From Scleromatobacter sp038243995 (lineage in GTDB: Bacteria; Pseudomonadota; Gammaproteobacteria; Burkholderiales; Burkholderiaceae_C), in the NCBI GenBank assembly GCA_038243995.1, contig JBBRTV010000022.1, positions 40,272-104,271 of the forward strand: a stretch of 64,000 bases of DNA, in the 5' to 3' direction. A program made the translations under genes and the position numbers. Below the pieces are notes generated by a model. The model had not been told where the DNA came from. It was given only the letters and a program-made list of their open reading frames with translations, and ran no database searches. Position 1 is the stretch's first letter; every line of letters starts with the position of its first letter. Positions 34,256-48,307 of the stretch are shown here, piece after piece.

Positions 34256-35746
34256 CTACCTGCCGCGGGCCAGGAGGCGGTCGAGAAGTGCTGCGTCGAG
34301 GTGGCGGTCGACCAGATCGGCGAGCAGGTCGAAGCTGTCGGACAGCGCCGGGGCGCTGGCGCCCCACATGGCACGCAGGAGGGCCGGGGACTCCAACAGG
34401 CCGTGCGCGTAGACGCCGAGCACGCTGCCCTGCTGCCAGCCGATCGCCTCCCCCGCCGCGTCGCGCAGTGCGACACGCGGCGCCGCCATGGCCGGATGGG
34501 GGACGCTGACGCCGCAGTGGATTTCGTAGCCCTCGGCCTCGACGCCGGCCCAGCGGGCCCAGGGGCCGTCGACGTCGGCGAAGCGCAGGCGGGCGCGGCG
34601 CACGCGCTTGTCGGGTTCGTAGCGCGTGACGAGCGGCAGCAGGCCCAGGCCGGGGCCGTTGAAGCCGGATTCGCCGTCGTGGCCATCGGGATCGACCAGG
34701 GCCTCGCCCAGCATCTGCAGTCCGCCGCAGATGCCCAGCACCGGCTTGCCTGCGCCGGCGTGGCGCGCGATCGACGCGTCGAGTCCGCGCTGGCGCAGCC
34801 AGGCGAGATCGCCGCTGACCTGCTTGGAGCCGGGCAGCACGATCCAGTCGGCGCCGTGCAGGTCGGCCACGCCGCGTGCCCATGCGAGCTGGACGCCGGG
34901 CATGCGCCGCAGCGGTTCGAACTCGTCGAGATTGCTGATGTGCGGCGGACACAGCACCGCGATGCGCAGGCGTCCGGCGGCGTTGCCGTCGGGCGGGCGG
35001 GTGTCGGACAGACCGTCTTCGTCCGGCAGGCCGTGATCGCGCACCATCGGAATGACGCCGGCGAGCGGCACGCCGGTCAGGCGGCGCAGGTCGGACGGTC
35101 CGGGTTCGAGCAGCGCCGCGTCGCCGCGGAAGCGGTTGAGCACGAAGCCTTGCAGGGACGCGCGCAGATCCTCGGGCAGCAAGGCCCAGGTGCCGTAGAG
35201 GTGGGCGAAAGCGCCGCCGCGGTCGATGTCGGCGACCAGCAGGCTGGCGAACGCGCCGAGCTCGCGTGCCTGGCGCGCGCTGCCGAGATTGACGTAGTCC
35301 TGCGGCGCGAGGTTGATCTCCGCGGGCGAGCCGGCGCCTTCGATCACCACGAGTTCGCAGCTCGCGGCCAGGCGCGCGAGACTCTCGCGTGCGGCTTCGG
35401 CGAGCGCGCCGCTGCGCGCGCGCCAGCCCTGGCGCGACAATGCCGCGTCGACGCGGCCGTGCACGACGACCTGGCTCGCCGTGTCGCGCTCCGGCTTCAG
35501 CAGCACCGGGTTCATGTCGACCGTGGGTTCGACGCCGGCCGCCAGCGCCTGGAAATACTGGGCCGCGCCGATCTCTGCGCCGAGGCCGTCGAGGCCGGCG
35601 ACGACGCGCGCGTTGTTGCTCATGTTCTGCGCCTTGTAGGGCATCACGACCACGCCGCGGCGCGCCGCGGAACGGCACAGCGCCGTTGCCAGCCAGCTCT
35701 TGCCGGCGCCGCTGGACGTGCCCCAGACCATCAGGAAGCGCGTCAT
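34256..35746 (-). CDS. cobQ: cobyric acid synthase CobQ/CbiP
   Basis: 496-aa glutamine-dependent amidotransferase that amidates four carboxyl groups of adenosylcobyrinic acid a,c-diamide in cobalamin synthesis. The N-terminal ATP domain begins MTRFLMVWGTSSGAGKSWLA (P-loop, residues 9-17). Next come YKAQNMSNNARV, FVLNRFRGD and GVIPMVRDHGLPDEDG. The C-terminal class I glutaminase domain has the nucleophile Cys340 in GKPVLGICGGLQML and a late His in GVYAHGLLE. Length fits the Salmonella CbiP (506 aa). It ends 12 bases from the tRNA-Pro gene; no cobalamin riboswitch is recognised upstream. Confidence 0.95.
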   Translation of the reverse strand: MTRFLMVWGTSSGAGKSWLATALCRSAARRGVVVMPYKAQNMSNNARVVAGLDGLGAEIGAAQYFQALAAGVEPTVDMNPVLLKPERDTASQVVVHGRVDAALSRQGWRARSGALAEAARESLARLAASCELVVIEGAGSPAEINLAPQDYVNLGSARQARELGAFASLLVADIDRGGAFAHLYGTWALLPEDLRASLQGFVLNRFRGDAALLEPGPSDLRRLTGVPLAGVIPMVRDHGLPDEDGLSDTRPPDGNAAGRLRIAVLCPPHISNLDEFEPLRRMPGVQLAWARGVADLHGADWIVLPGSKQVSGDLAWLRQRGLDASIARHAGAGKPVLGICGGLQMLGEALVDPDGHDGESGFNGPGLGLLPLVTRYEPDKRVRRARLRFADVDGPWARWAGVEAEGYEIHCGVSVPHPAMAAPRVALRDAAGEAIGWQQGSVLGVYAHGLLESPALLRAMWGASAPALSDSFDLLADLVDRHLDAALLDRLLARGR

Positions 35747-36033
35747 GGCCGGAGGGCTACCTGGGATACAGTATTGGGTATGTGCGCCGGGAAGTGCGCG
35801 TCGCAGGCGAAGGGCGGGAAGGCGAGGTTGAGCTGCATCGGGTCGATAGCCGGCGGTGGGTGCGATTGTCGCGCGCGTTGACCTGAACCGAGACTGTCGC
35901 AACCCTGAATCGTTCGCCAGATCCGGCATTCCTGCGCAGGGCTGTCCGGGTTCGCCCGACTCGCTCGGCAACAGGCTTCGACTAGACTCGCCGCGACAAC
36001 GACAAGAACGTTTTCCCGGGGGGGGAACAAGCA

Positions 36034-37284
36034 ATGAGTCCTATCGACAACATCCGTGTCTCGATGAAGCGGGTCGCGCTGGCTTGCGCGACGAGCGTGC
36101 CGCTGGCTGCGGTCCACGTGGGCACGCCGGCACAGTCGGTGCCGCCCGTCCCCGCCGCCGGATACACCGTCCTGCACCAGTTCCAGAAGACCGACGGCAG
36201 CGCGCCCTACGGCGAACTCGTGCAGTCCAGGGACGGGACGTTCTATGGCACCGCCTACGAAAGTGGCGATGCGGACGCGGGAACCGTCTTCAAGATGGCA
36301 CCGGACGGCACCTTCGCCGTGCTGCACACCTTCGTCGCGACCGACGGCATCGCGCCGGCCACCGGCCTCACGCTGGGCCGCGACGGCAACCTCTACGGAC
36401 TCACGGGCGGGGGCGGCACCGACGGCGCAGGCACCGCCTTCAAGCTGAGCCCCGGCGGTCAGTTCACGCTGCTGCACTCCTTCGGCGGGGCGGCCAACGA
36501 CGGTGCATACCCCTACCTCGGCGCCCTGGTGCAGGCGGCGGACGGCAACTTCTACGGCACGACCATGCAGGGCGGGGCTGGCGGCGCCGGCGTCGCGTTC
36601 CGGATGACCCCGGCCGGGCAGGTGACGGTGCTGCATGCGTTCGCGGGCGGGGCGAGCGACGGCGCCAATCCGCGCGGCCAGCTCACGCTGGGCGCGGACG
36701 GCAAGCTCTACGGCACCACGCTGTGCGGCGGCGTCAAGAACGCGGCCAAGGGCTGTGGCGGCACGCTCTTCCGGCTGAGCACCAAGGGCGTCTTCACGAT
36801 CCTCCACGACTTCAGCCCGACGGACGCCCCGCAGACGGCGCTGACCGAAGTCGGCGGCTTCCTCTACGGCACCACGAGCGCGGGCGGCAGCGCCGGCGCC
36901 GGCACGGTGTTCAAGATGTCGCTCGACGGGCTGAGCTTCGTCACGCTGCACACCTTCGCTCCGGGCACGATAGCCAGTCGCAAGGCCGATGGCATGGCGC
37001 CGACCGGCCGGCTGCTGCTCGCCAGCGACGGCAACCTGTACGGCTCGACCAGCAAGGGCGGGCTGAACATCGTGAACGATCCCAATGGCAGCGGCACGCT
37101 GTTCCGGATCACGCCGGCCGGGGCGTACACGCTCTTCCAGTCGTTCGGCGCGTCCGACAAGGACGGCACGCGCCCCTACGCCGGCCTCACCCAGGGACAG
37201 GACGGCAGCCTCTACGGCACGACGCACGACGGCGCCTACCAGTGCGACGGCACGGTGTTCAAGCTCGCCTTGCCCGCCCTCTGA
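36034..37284 (+). CDS. secreted GloVer-repeat protein
   Basis: 416-aa protein. A signal peptide is plausible from MKRVALACATSVPLAAVHVG (internal ATG 36064 is a possible true start). The rest is a run of about eight repeats of roughly 45 residues with the pattern LYGTT..GG..GAGTVFKM followed by G.FT.LHSF, the choice-of-anchor tandem repeat 'GloVer' type, likely a beta-propeller-like surface. The function of such proteins is unknown. Followed by another secreted repeat protein 40 bases downstream, suggesting an operon. Confidence 0.8.
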   Translation: MSPIDNIRVSMKRVALACATSVPLAAVHVGTPAQSVPPVPAAGYTVLHQFQKTDGSAPYGELVQSRDGTFYGTAYESGDADAGTVFKMAPDGTFAVLHTFVATDGIAPATGLTLGRDGNLYGLTGGGGTDGAGTAFKLSPGGQFTLLHSFGGAANDGAYPYLGALVQAADGNFYGTTMQGGAGGAGVAFRMTPAGQVTVLHAFAGGASDGANPRGQLTLGADGKLYGTTLCGGVKNAAKGCGGTLFRLSTKGVFTILHDFSPTDAPQTALTEVGGFLYGTTSAGGSAGAGTVFKMSLDGLSFVTLHTFAPGTIASRKADGMAPTGRLLLASDGNLYGSTSKGGLNIVNDPNGSGTLFRITPAGAYTLFQSFGASDKDGTRPYAGLTQGQDGSLYGTTHDGAYQCDGTVFKLALPAL

Positions 37285-37324
37285 CCGGTCGACCCCGTCC
37301 CCGTGAATCCAGGAAGAAGCTGAC

Positions 37325-38476
37325 ATGAACATTTCCAAGACGATCGCGGCCGGTGTGCTGCTCGCGACCACGTGCGCGCTTGCACAGGCGCAGACCACCG
37401 TCCAGTTCCTCGAGTTCGCGAAGGCCTGGGGCACGGTGGTGGCCGATTTCAACCGCGACGGCCACGACGACATCTTCGTCGTCGGCCACGACTCCGAAGA
37501 CCGCATCTGGTACTGGACGCCCACCGGCTACATCCCGTCCCCGAACACCTTTCCGTGGGTGGATCGGCACGACTGCGACGCCGCCGACGTGAACCGCGAC
37601 GGTCGCCTCGACCTGTACTGCGCCGTCGGCGCGGAGAAGGGCACGGCCCTCAAGGCCAACGAGTTGTGGCTGCAGCAGCCCAACGGCCAGTTCGCCGCCA
37701 AGTTGAACTTCGGCGCCGAGGATCCGAGCGGGAGCAGCCGCTATCCGAAATTCTTCGACCTCGACCACGACGGCTTCCCCGACCTCTACAGCACGAGCGA
37801 GGGCGTGCCGCGCTCCGACGGCCTGCCCGACATCAATCACGTGTACGTGAACCACCACGACAGCACTTTCACCGAGGTGCAGACCATCGCCACCGGCGCG
37901 CTGGGCTGGCAGTGCGTGGCCAAGGGCGACATCGACGGCGACGGCTGGGACGACCTGCTGGTGTGCTCGGCCAAGGACGACGGGCAGCTCTACGTCAACA
38001 ACCACGCCAACGATTTCACGCTGCTGGCCAGCCCCGCCGTCGGCAAGTGGCGGGACGCGAAGCTGGTCGACATGAACGGCGACGGCCGCGACGACCTCGT
38101 CGCCGTCGACTTCGACAACGTGCTGCGCATCTTCCTGAACACCGGCGCGAGTCCGTATTTCACGACCGCGGCCTACACCGATCAGCTGCCCCCCAACGTG
38201 CAGTCGCTGACCGTGGGCGACTTCAACCAGGACGGCCGCAAGGACGTGTACGTCGTGATCGAGGCCAAGGGCTGCGAACCCGTGCTGCTCCAGGACAACG
38301 CGCCGGACGTCATGTACTGGGGCGCCGCCGGCGCGACCTGGACGAGGCAGACGCTCGTGCAGGCCTACGCCGGCTGCGGGCACCTGGCCGACACCATCGA
38401 TGGCAACAAGGTGCTGCTCGAGAACGGCGGCGTCGCGTTCCGCGGGCCCAACTATGTGCTGAACTGGGGCAAGTGA
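37325..38476 (+). CDS. secreted FG-GAP/VCBS-repeat protein
   Basis: 383-aa protein with a signal peptide (MNISKTIAAGVLLATTCALA, cleavage near AQAQ at 20-23). It carries six calcium-binding-like FG-GAP repeats with D.N.DG..D loops, for example DFNRDGHDDIFVVG, DVNRDGRLDLYCAV, DIDGDGWDDLLVCS and DFNQDGRKDVYVV, forming a probable seven-bladed propeller. A role in adhesion or ligand binding is possible, but no specific function can be read. It is convergent with the eCIS cluster; a short inverted repeat (CCGTGC/GCACGG, 38492-38517) lies between. Confidence 0.82.
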   Translation: MNISKTIAAGVLLATTCALAQAQTTVQFLEFAKAWGTVVADFNRDGHDDIFVVGHDSEDRIWYWTPTGYIPSPNTFPWVDRHDCDAADVNRDGRLDLYCAVGAEKGTALKANELWLQQPNGQFAAKLNFGAEDPSGSSRYPKFFDLDHDGFPDLYSTSEGVPRSDGLPDINHVYVNHHDSTFTEVQTIATGALGWQCVAKGDIDGDGWDDLLVCSAKDDGQLYVNNHANDFTLLASPAVGKWRDAKLVDMNGDGRDDLVAVDFDNVLRIFLNTGASPYFTTAAYTDQLPPNVQSLTVGDFNQDGRKDVYVVIEAKGCEPVLLQDNAPDVMYWGAAGATWTRQTLVQAYAGCGHLADTIDGNKVLLENGGVAFRGPNYVLNWGK

Positions 38477-38542
38477 TCCGGCGCGAGGCTGCCGTGCGGC
38501 CCGGCTGCGGGGCACGGGCCGGCGAAGAGGCCGGGCGCTCGT

Positions 38543-40027
38543 TCAGCCCGTGCGTCGGCGCTTGACGGCGCGTCCCGCGGTTACCGCGGTGGCGGCGGGA
38601 GCGGCCGCCGGGCGCGTCCGGGAAACTGGCGTGGTCTTGCGCTGGGCGACGGGTTTGCTGTGGATGGCCACGGCGCACGTGGTCGTCTGCAGTCCTGCGC
38701 AGCTGCGGCAGGAGTGCGGCGGGAAGGCCTGGCCGTCGAAGCCGAGCACGCCCAGGGGGGCGCACGAATGCGCGACGCCCACCGCGGCGCGGTACACCGG
38801 CCCGTCGTCCTGCTGCGGCCAGTCCAGGCTCGTCGAGGCGGCGCGCGCCGGGATCACCCAGTAGTCGCCGCTGCGGTAGGTGTGGTCGTTCTCGAACGCG
38901 ACCTGCAGCCCGTCCTCGAGGGCGATCCACGTGCGCGTGGTCGAACCCTGCGGCGTTTCGACGACGGGGACCGCCCCCTGGATCAGCCCCTGCGCGTCGT
39001 TCTCCTTCTGGTCCCAGCGCCGCAGCTTCGGGTTGGCGAGCGTGTCGGTCCAGGCCGGGGGCGTGCCGCTGGCGGCGTCGACGACGAGCTGGTCGCCGGC
39101 GACGGACGCGACCCGCAGCAGCGGGCCCGGGGTGACGGCGAGGTCCAGCGCGTCGTCCGTGATCTCGATCCAGTCGCCGGCCGCGAAGCCGCGGGTGTTC
39201 CTGACGACCAGCGCATGGGCGTCGTTGCCGATGCCCAGCCAGCGCGTGGCCACGCTGCCGTTCTCGCGCGACCATTTGAACGTGGCGTGGGTGCCGTCGC
39301 CGCCGGTGTGGATCTCGACGCGATAGAGCTGGTTCCCGGCGCCGCGGTAGCTCGCCGAAGGCGAGATCACGCAGGCATCGGCAACGGCCTGGCCCGGGTC
39401 GAGCTGCGCCGCCAGGCGCCCCGTGCCCATCGTCGGGAGCGCGTCCAGCGGCCGCCGGCAACCGTCGGTCGCCTCGGGGCTGCCCCAGTGCTCGGAATCC
39501 CATGCCAGCGCCTTGACCTGCCAGACCACCTTCGTGCGCGAACAGGTGTCGGGGCCGCCGAGCGCGGACTCGCGGAGGCTGTCGTCCTCGATCCACGTGA
39601 CGTGGCGTTCCCACACGTCCAGGTACAGCCAGAATTTGTCGTCGACGTTGGGCTGGCGCAGCCAGTTCAGCAAGGCGTCGCCGCCGCTGCCGTTGGCGTC
39701 GGGCGGCGCGGGGATGTAGTCGGGCTGCTCGGTGTAGGCCGTCCAGTCCTCGTTCTCGCACAGGATGCCGTGCACGTAGTAGTGGCCCGGGCTCAACCAC
39801 AGCGTGGCCGCGCCGCTGCCCGAATACTCGACGTCGAACGCGAAGGCGCTGTCCGCCGGCCCGCCGAAGTCGCCGAACAGATCGCGCGTGAGCGTGCGCA
39901 GGTGGTTCAGCAGGATCTCCGAGGATTCGTTGGCATCGGAGTCCAGTGCCACGCGCCCCTGCTGGTGCAGGACCCGGCTGAAATGCTTGCTGCGGTTGAA
40001 GCCGAAGCGGGTGAAGTCGCCTTTCAT
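38543..40027 (-). CDS. eCIS-associated DUF6519 protein
   Basis: 494-aa protein, last gene of the cluster. It begins MKGDFTRFGFNRSKHFSRVL followed by QQGRVALDSDANESSEIL, typical of DUF6519 proteins found next to contractile injection baseplate genes. The middle contains repeated beta-rich segments (HYYVHGILCENEDW, KFWLYLDVWERHVT). The tail is Cys-rich (SCAPLG, HSCRSCAGLQTTTCAV) then basic and Ala-rich. Possibly a baseplate-fibre or receptor-binding component. It starts 14 bases from the stop of the previous gene (40041), indicating one operon. Confidence 0.75.
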   Translation of the reverse strand: MKGDFTRFGFNRSKHFSRVLHQQGRVALDSDANESSEILLNHLRTLTRDLFGDFGGPADSAFAFDVEYSGSGAATLWLSPGHYYVHGILCENEDWTAYTEQPDYIPAPPDANGSGGDALLNWLRQPNVDDKFWLYLDVWERHVTWIEDDSLRESALGGPDTCSRTKVVWQVKALAWDSEHWGSPEATDGCRRPLDALPTMGTGRLAAQLDPGQAVADACVISPSASYRGAGNQLYRVEIHTGGDGTHATFKWSRENGSVATRWLGIGNDAHALVVRNTRGFAAGDWIEITDDALDLAVTPGPLLRVASVAGDQLVVDAASGTPPAWTDTLANPKLRRWDQKENDAQGLIQGAVPVVETPQGSTTRTWIALEDGLQVAFENDHTYRSGDYWVIPARAASTSLDWPQQDDGPVYRAAVGVAHSCAPLGVLGFDGQAFPPHSCRSCAGLQTTTCAVAIHSKPVAQRKTTPVSRTRPAAAPAATAVTAGRAVKRRRTG

Positions 40028-40040
40028 GGGGTGCCTCTCG

Positions 40041-42232
40041 TCAATTTGCGAAGAACAGGCCGACGTGCATGCCGGCCGGAGTGGACTGGGAAAGCCGCTC
40101 GCGCAGGTTCGCGGCGCGCTGCGGCTGGAACAGGTCGTGGTAGGCGCCCAGCTCGGAGCCGTCGTCGGCGCCGCGCGCGATCTCGTCGGCACAGCCGAAC
40201 CCCAGCTGGGCATACGCTGGCGTGCCGTAGCGTTGCGAGGTGAAGCGTGGCCGCACGCGCAGCCGCTCGGCGGCGGATTCGGATTCGACGCGCGCGGGGT
40301 CGGTCAGCCGGGCCTGCACGGCATCGACCACGCCGTCGGGCTGGCAGCGGTAGCGGCGCGGCGTGCGGCAGCGGCTGGGCACGTAGCAGAAGCGCATGCA
40401 GCCGAGCTGGCGCCGGGCCACGTTCACGCAGCCGGTGAAGAGGCTGTTCTCGGCGAGCTCGATGGCATGCACGTCGACGATGCCGAAGACGGTCACGTTG
40501 CGCAGCGTCAGCACCGCATGCGCGATGCCTTCGCTCGGCGCGCCTATGGCCTGGAGATCGGCGGCGGTGGCGTCGACGATGCTGTCGACCAGGCGCAGCG
40601 CGATCGGGTCGAGCCGCACTTCGTCTTCGGCGATGCGGATGGCGCCCATGATGCTGTGCTCGATGTCCACCGCGGCGCGCACGCCCGCCAGTTCCAGGCT
40701 GGCCTCGCCCGGGCGGTGCGGGACGCAGTCGCAGTCCATGCCCCAGCCGGGCAGGAAGGTGCAGTGGCGGATGGTCACGCGCGCCCCGCACGCGGAAGGC
40801 GCGGCGCCTGCGCGGGCACGGCCCTGCACGCGCACCGGCCGGCCGGTGACCAGCAGGCCGTCGAAGCCGATGCGGCTGCGTTCGCCCAGGGTGACGGTGA
40901 GCGCGTCGGGCAGGTCGGTCTGCCAGTCGATGAGCCGCAGCACCGGACGCGTGCGATCGCCGGCGCGCAACATCAGCGCCTGGCCGTCGGCGAGCTCGAT
41001 CGCGGTCGGCTCCACGTAGACGGCGCTGCTCGCCAGTTCGATCACCGCACTGGCGGGCGCGTCGATCCGCCACTGGGCGAGGGCCTCGCCGAGCCGGTGG
41101 AAATCGTAGCCGGCGCCCTCGCCGACGCGGTAGAGCGTGAAGTCGCCGGCCGGGGCGAGCAGCGCGCGCGCGTATTCGCCCCCGCCCATGAGCGCCGGAG
41201 CGCCGTAGCGGTAGCTCACGCGAACGCCCTTGCGCGGCAGTTGCGTCGTCGGGAAGGCGATGCGGCCCAGCACGGGATCCACCGCCACCTGGCCCTCCAG
41301 GGGTTCGTAGGCCCAGTCGCTCAGGTCGGCCGGCACGATCTGCGCCAGCGGCACCGGCGCGTCGCCCGGCGCGCCGCCCCATCCCTCGGCGCGGATCGCC
41401 AGGCTCAGTCCGCTGCCGTAGTAGAGCCCGGGATCCCGGTCGAACGCGTGGCGGCGGATCGCCGCGGGCAGGTTCAGCTCGCCGGCGATGTGCGTGGGCT
41501 CGGCCTCGGGCTGTGGCGCCACGAACAGCGGCCCATCCTGCCCCAGGACGCTGAAGGTGTAGCACTGCCCGCCGGGCTTTTCCACGCAGCAGGCCGGCGT
41601 CTCGGTCACCGACAGGCTGTGCAGGCGCCACGCGAACACGCCCACGCTCGGGATGTCGAACCACCCCGGCCGGCGGTGCGAGTCGATGCGCCGCACGTCC
41701 ACGTCGTGGGCGATGGTGTCGAACGGGCCGTCGAGGCGGTCGAGCGCATCCATGTCGCGCAGGTCGACGAGGCGGTGCCGGTCGAGGGTGAGATGGCTGA
41801 TGTTCTGGTCGCGGTTGAGCAGCTTGAAGAACTCGACCGCGCGCGCGGGCCAGCCGGCGACGTCGCCGGCCAGTTGCTCCAGCAGCCAGAGCGTGCCCTT
41901 GGCGCGCCGGTTGCGGATCTGGTGCGCGACCTCGCGCCGCGGCACCAGCACGCGCGGGTTCTCGCACGCGGGCGCGTCCGCCGGCAGGCCGGCCTCGGCC
42001 ACCGGCACGTAGCCGACCAGGTCGCCGAGGTAGGGCACCGCCCAGTCCTGCGCGGTCTCGATGAACCAGTTGTCGTAGAGCCCGGCGATGTCGTCCTCGA
42101 CGACGTTCACCTGCTCGGCGACGACGCGCAGCAACGCCTTGAGCGGGAAGCCCTGGTCCGCATCGCGCATGCGGTGCACGGTGGGCAGGAGCGCGTAGAG
42201 GCGATCGATGCGGTCGGTGTCGGCGGAGGTGG

Positions 42233-42236
<4 letters not shown>
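40041..42236 (-). CDS. eCIS tail protein I-like with beta-rich C-terminus
   Basis: 731-aa protein. The first 120 residues (DRLYALLPTVHRMRDADQG, EDDIAGLYDNWFIETA, WAVPYLGDLVGYVPV) match the P2 gpI/ 'phage tail protein' wedge domain of injection-system baseplates. The rest is strand-rich with many small repeats, including FDGLLVTGRPVRVQGRARAG and VTVFGIVDVHAIELAENSLF, reading like a right-handed beta-helix. A Cys-rich stretch (GCMRFCYVPSRCRTPRRYRC) lies about 100 residues from the end. It is coupled to the upstream baseplate gene by a start-stop overlap. Confidence 0.75.
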
Positions 42237-45417
<3,181 letters not shown>

Positions 45418-45421
<4 letters not shown>

Positions 45422-47922
45422 CGTTCTCCCGCGAAACGGACCGCGAAGACGCCGCGGTCCGGGTGGTCGGGGTCGTTGGCGAGCACGGCGATCTCGTGCG
45501 CGGCCAGCGGCAGGATGCCGTTGGAGATTTCCTGGTTGGAGGCGTCCCCGTAGCGGCGGAACCCGGTGACGTCCACGCACATGACGCCGGGCACGGTCAT
45601 CGCCGCGGCGACGATGCGAGACAGGGCGACACTCTGCCCGAAGGTGAGTTGGTCGCTGTCGAAGAAGCCGCCCGGCCCCACGAAGCGCGCGAGCAATGCC
45701 GCCTTCACGTGTCCGTGGTCATGGCCGGGCCAGGTGCAGACCGCCAGTTCGAGCATGAGCGCTACGTAGGCCGCGGGCTGGACGCGCAGGTCGTGGCCCA
45801 TGCGGCGCACGCGGTAGAGCGCGGCCTCGACCGCGCAGGCCAGCCCGGGGTCGGCGGCGGCGCCGCTCCACGGGTCGATGGCGACGTCGGCCTCGTACCA
45901 GCTGCCCGTCCACGCCAGCGCGGCCTGCGCGCCTTGCAGGCCGGGATTCTTCGCCGCGATGGCGGCGTAGTCGTCGGCCGTGATGGCGCGCAGCAACTCC
46001 TTGCGAAACGCCATCGGTGCCAGCAAACGGGCCTGGGCCAGGGTCTCGGGCTCGGTGCCGCCCTGCGCGGGCAGCGGGTTGGACACGTCGAACAGGACGC
46101 CGTCGACGACGCGGCCGGCGATGACGATGCACGTGATCGATTCCGCGCCGACGTTGCCCGCCGTGCCCTGGCCGACGCGGTAGTGCGCCTGCAACACGCT
46201 GCCCGCGGCCGGCTGGCGGCCCAGTTCGCCGTCGCCGAAGCGCAGGTGCGCCAGGCCGTCGTTGTCGATCTCGGCGACGACATGGCGGTCGTCCGGGCCG
46301 CTCGCGAGCAGATCCCTGACTGCGGTCCAGGCCGCGCCGCTGCCGTCTTCGACGAGCGCGAGCGCGGGCAGGGCGGCGCGCGGATCCTGGCGCAGCGAGC
46401 TCGCGGCGGGACGGCCGGCTTCCGGGGCCGGCTCGCGCTGGGTGAGTGGCGCCTGCGCGAGCACCGGCCCGAAGGGCGCCGGGCGCGCGAGCACGTCGGA
46501 CGGCACGCCGTCGCATTCGCAGCAGGCATCGCCGGTGAGCGCAGGCACCGGGCCCAGCGTTGCGGGCGGCTGCGTGCGACCGTGATCGACCAGCACGATG
46601 TTGCCGAGCGCGAGCGAGACGTCTTCGAAGTAGGCGCATTCGGGCGCGGCGCCGATCGCCGAGAGGCAGAGTGGGAAGGGCAGCGCATCTTCGGCTGCCC
46701 AGGCGATGCGCAGCACGGGCGTGGGACGCGCCTGCACCAGCTCGCCGCCGCCCGCGGGCACCGGGTACAGCGGGTCTTCGTCGGTCTCGACCCTCGTGAG
46801 GCGGACCGCCCAGCGCCGGGCGGGGTCGGCATCGGCTTCGACGCCGGTGCGCGCGCCCCTGGCTTCGACGAAGACGAGCACGTCGCCGGCCTGCAGCTGC
46901 AGTTCGCGCGTGCCGTCCGCGCGCCAGCGGTCGCGCAGCGCGGCGCTGGTCGTGCCCCGGGCCAGGCAGCACGCGCGCCGGCCCCAGCTGTAGAAGGACA
47001 TGCGCGTGTGCGCGGCGCGCAATACCACCGTCCGCGCCGGGTCGGCCGTCACGGGCTCGAACCATTCGAAGGCCGACGGCGGCAGGGCATCCAGCTGTTC
47101 GGGGCGCAGCAGGCGCTCTTCCTGGGTGAGCCCGGCGCGCCAGGGCGTGACGAAGGCGAGCTGCGCGAGCGCGAGCTCGGGCGTGTCGACGTCCACGCCG
47201 ACGTGCACCCAGGCGCGCGCGTTGCTGCCTTCGTCCAGCAGGTAGTCCACCAGGCGCGCATGGCGGCGCACCGAGATGCGCCGACGCGCCGTGCCCAGAT
47301 AGGCTTCGGTGCCGACGGCATCCTGGTAGTAGCTCAGGTAGTCGCCGACGTAGGCCAGCAGCTCGACCAGCGTGATGCCCAGGTCGGGCACGTGGCGTTC
47401 CTTCCAGCCGGGCATCAGCAAGGCCAGGCGGTCGAGCAGCAACTGGCGCAGGCTGGCGTAGTCCTTGGCCAGGTAGTTGGCGCGCGGTTCGTCCAGGGCG
47501 GCGGGCGGGCAGTCGCAGGCGGGCCTGCAGTCGAGGTCGCTCGCGCAGTCGAGACGGAAGTTGAAGTCCGCCGCCGCGTAGTGCGGATCTATGCCTTCGA
47601 TGCCCACGAGCCGGAGCGTGTAGCGCGCATGGTCGCCTTCGCGGTCGATGTGCAGCACGAGGTGGTCGTCGCGCGCCGGGTCGGCGACCACGACCGGGTC
47701 GACGTCGAGGATGCGCAGCCCGGTGATGACGTCCCCGCCTTCGATGGCCAGCAAGCGCGGCAGGTCGGGCGCAGCGGCGCGCAGCTCTGGCGGCAGCTTG
47801 CCGAGGAAGTAGGCGAAGAGGCGGGTCGGGTCTTCGCCGACCTCGACGTAGTCGAGCCCGTTGCGGCCGGCGGTGGCGCGCACGGCGTCGCGGCGGGGAT
47901 CGGTCAGGCAGCTGGTGTCCAT
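45418..47922 (-). CDS. eCIS putative baseplate assembly protein (gpJ/Afp11-like)
   Basis: 834-aa protein. DLGITLVELLAYVGDYLSYY followed by TEAYLGTA, and the C-terminal LAHLRFGDGELGRQPAAGS and NPLPAQGGTEPETLAQARLL are baseplate-J family landmarks. It is homologous to the following 1062-aa protein in the same two blocks, so the two are paralogues that probably form a heteromeric wedge. It contains Cys-rich segments (LDCASDLDCRPACDCPPA; GDACCECDG). It overlaps its neighbour by ATGA; 18 bases separate it from the gp25 gene. Confidence 0.85.
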
Positions 47923-47940
47923 CGTCGCTCCCGGGGTGGT

Positions 47941-48297
47941 TCAGACGTTGCGCGAGAAGGTCGTGCGGCCGGACTGGCCGCTGGCCTTCAGGACGTAGCC
48001 GATGTCGATGTCCAGGCGCGCGTCGTCGGCCCGGACGCCGAGGCCGGTGATGTCGATGACGTCGCCCAGCCACATCTGCAGCGCCGCCTGCAGCGTGAAC
48101 TGCACCGTCGCCGCCAGCTCGGGACTGTTGGGTGCGAAAACGAGCTGCATCGCGCCGCTGCCGAAGTCGGGACGGTTCACGCGCTCGCCGTGGTTGGTGA
48201 AGATCAGCTGCTCGATCATGTCGAGCACGTGCGCGTCCAGGGCGGCGCCGGCGGTGCGGCCGCGGCCGTCGACGTGGAGGGGGAAGTCGATGTCCAT
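47941..48297 (-). CDS. gp25/GPW-like baseplate protein (Afp9-like)
   Basis: 118-aa protein with the GPW/gp25 family pattern: MLEQLIF.. as VLDMIEQLIFTNHGERVNRP followed by DFGSGAMQLVFAPNSPEL, then TLQAALQMWLGDVIDITGL. It nucleates sheath assembly on the baseplate. It sits between the PAAR protein and the large baseplate proteins, the usual order in eCIS loci. Confidence 0.93.
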   Translation of the reverse strand: MDIDFPLHVDGRGRTAGAALDAHVLDMIEQLIFTNHGERVNRPDFGSGAMQLVFAPNSPELAATVQFTLQAALQMWLGDVIDITGLGVRADDARLDIDIGYVLKASGQSGRTTFSRNV

Positions 48298-48307
48298 GAC
48301 GGTCCTT

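Noticed and set aside
35747..36033. Cobalamin riboswitch upstream of cobQ
   Set aside because: No B12-box-like conserved core could be recognised in the 287 bases between the divergent genes.
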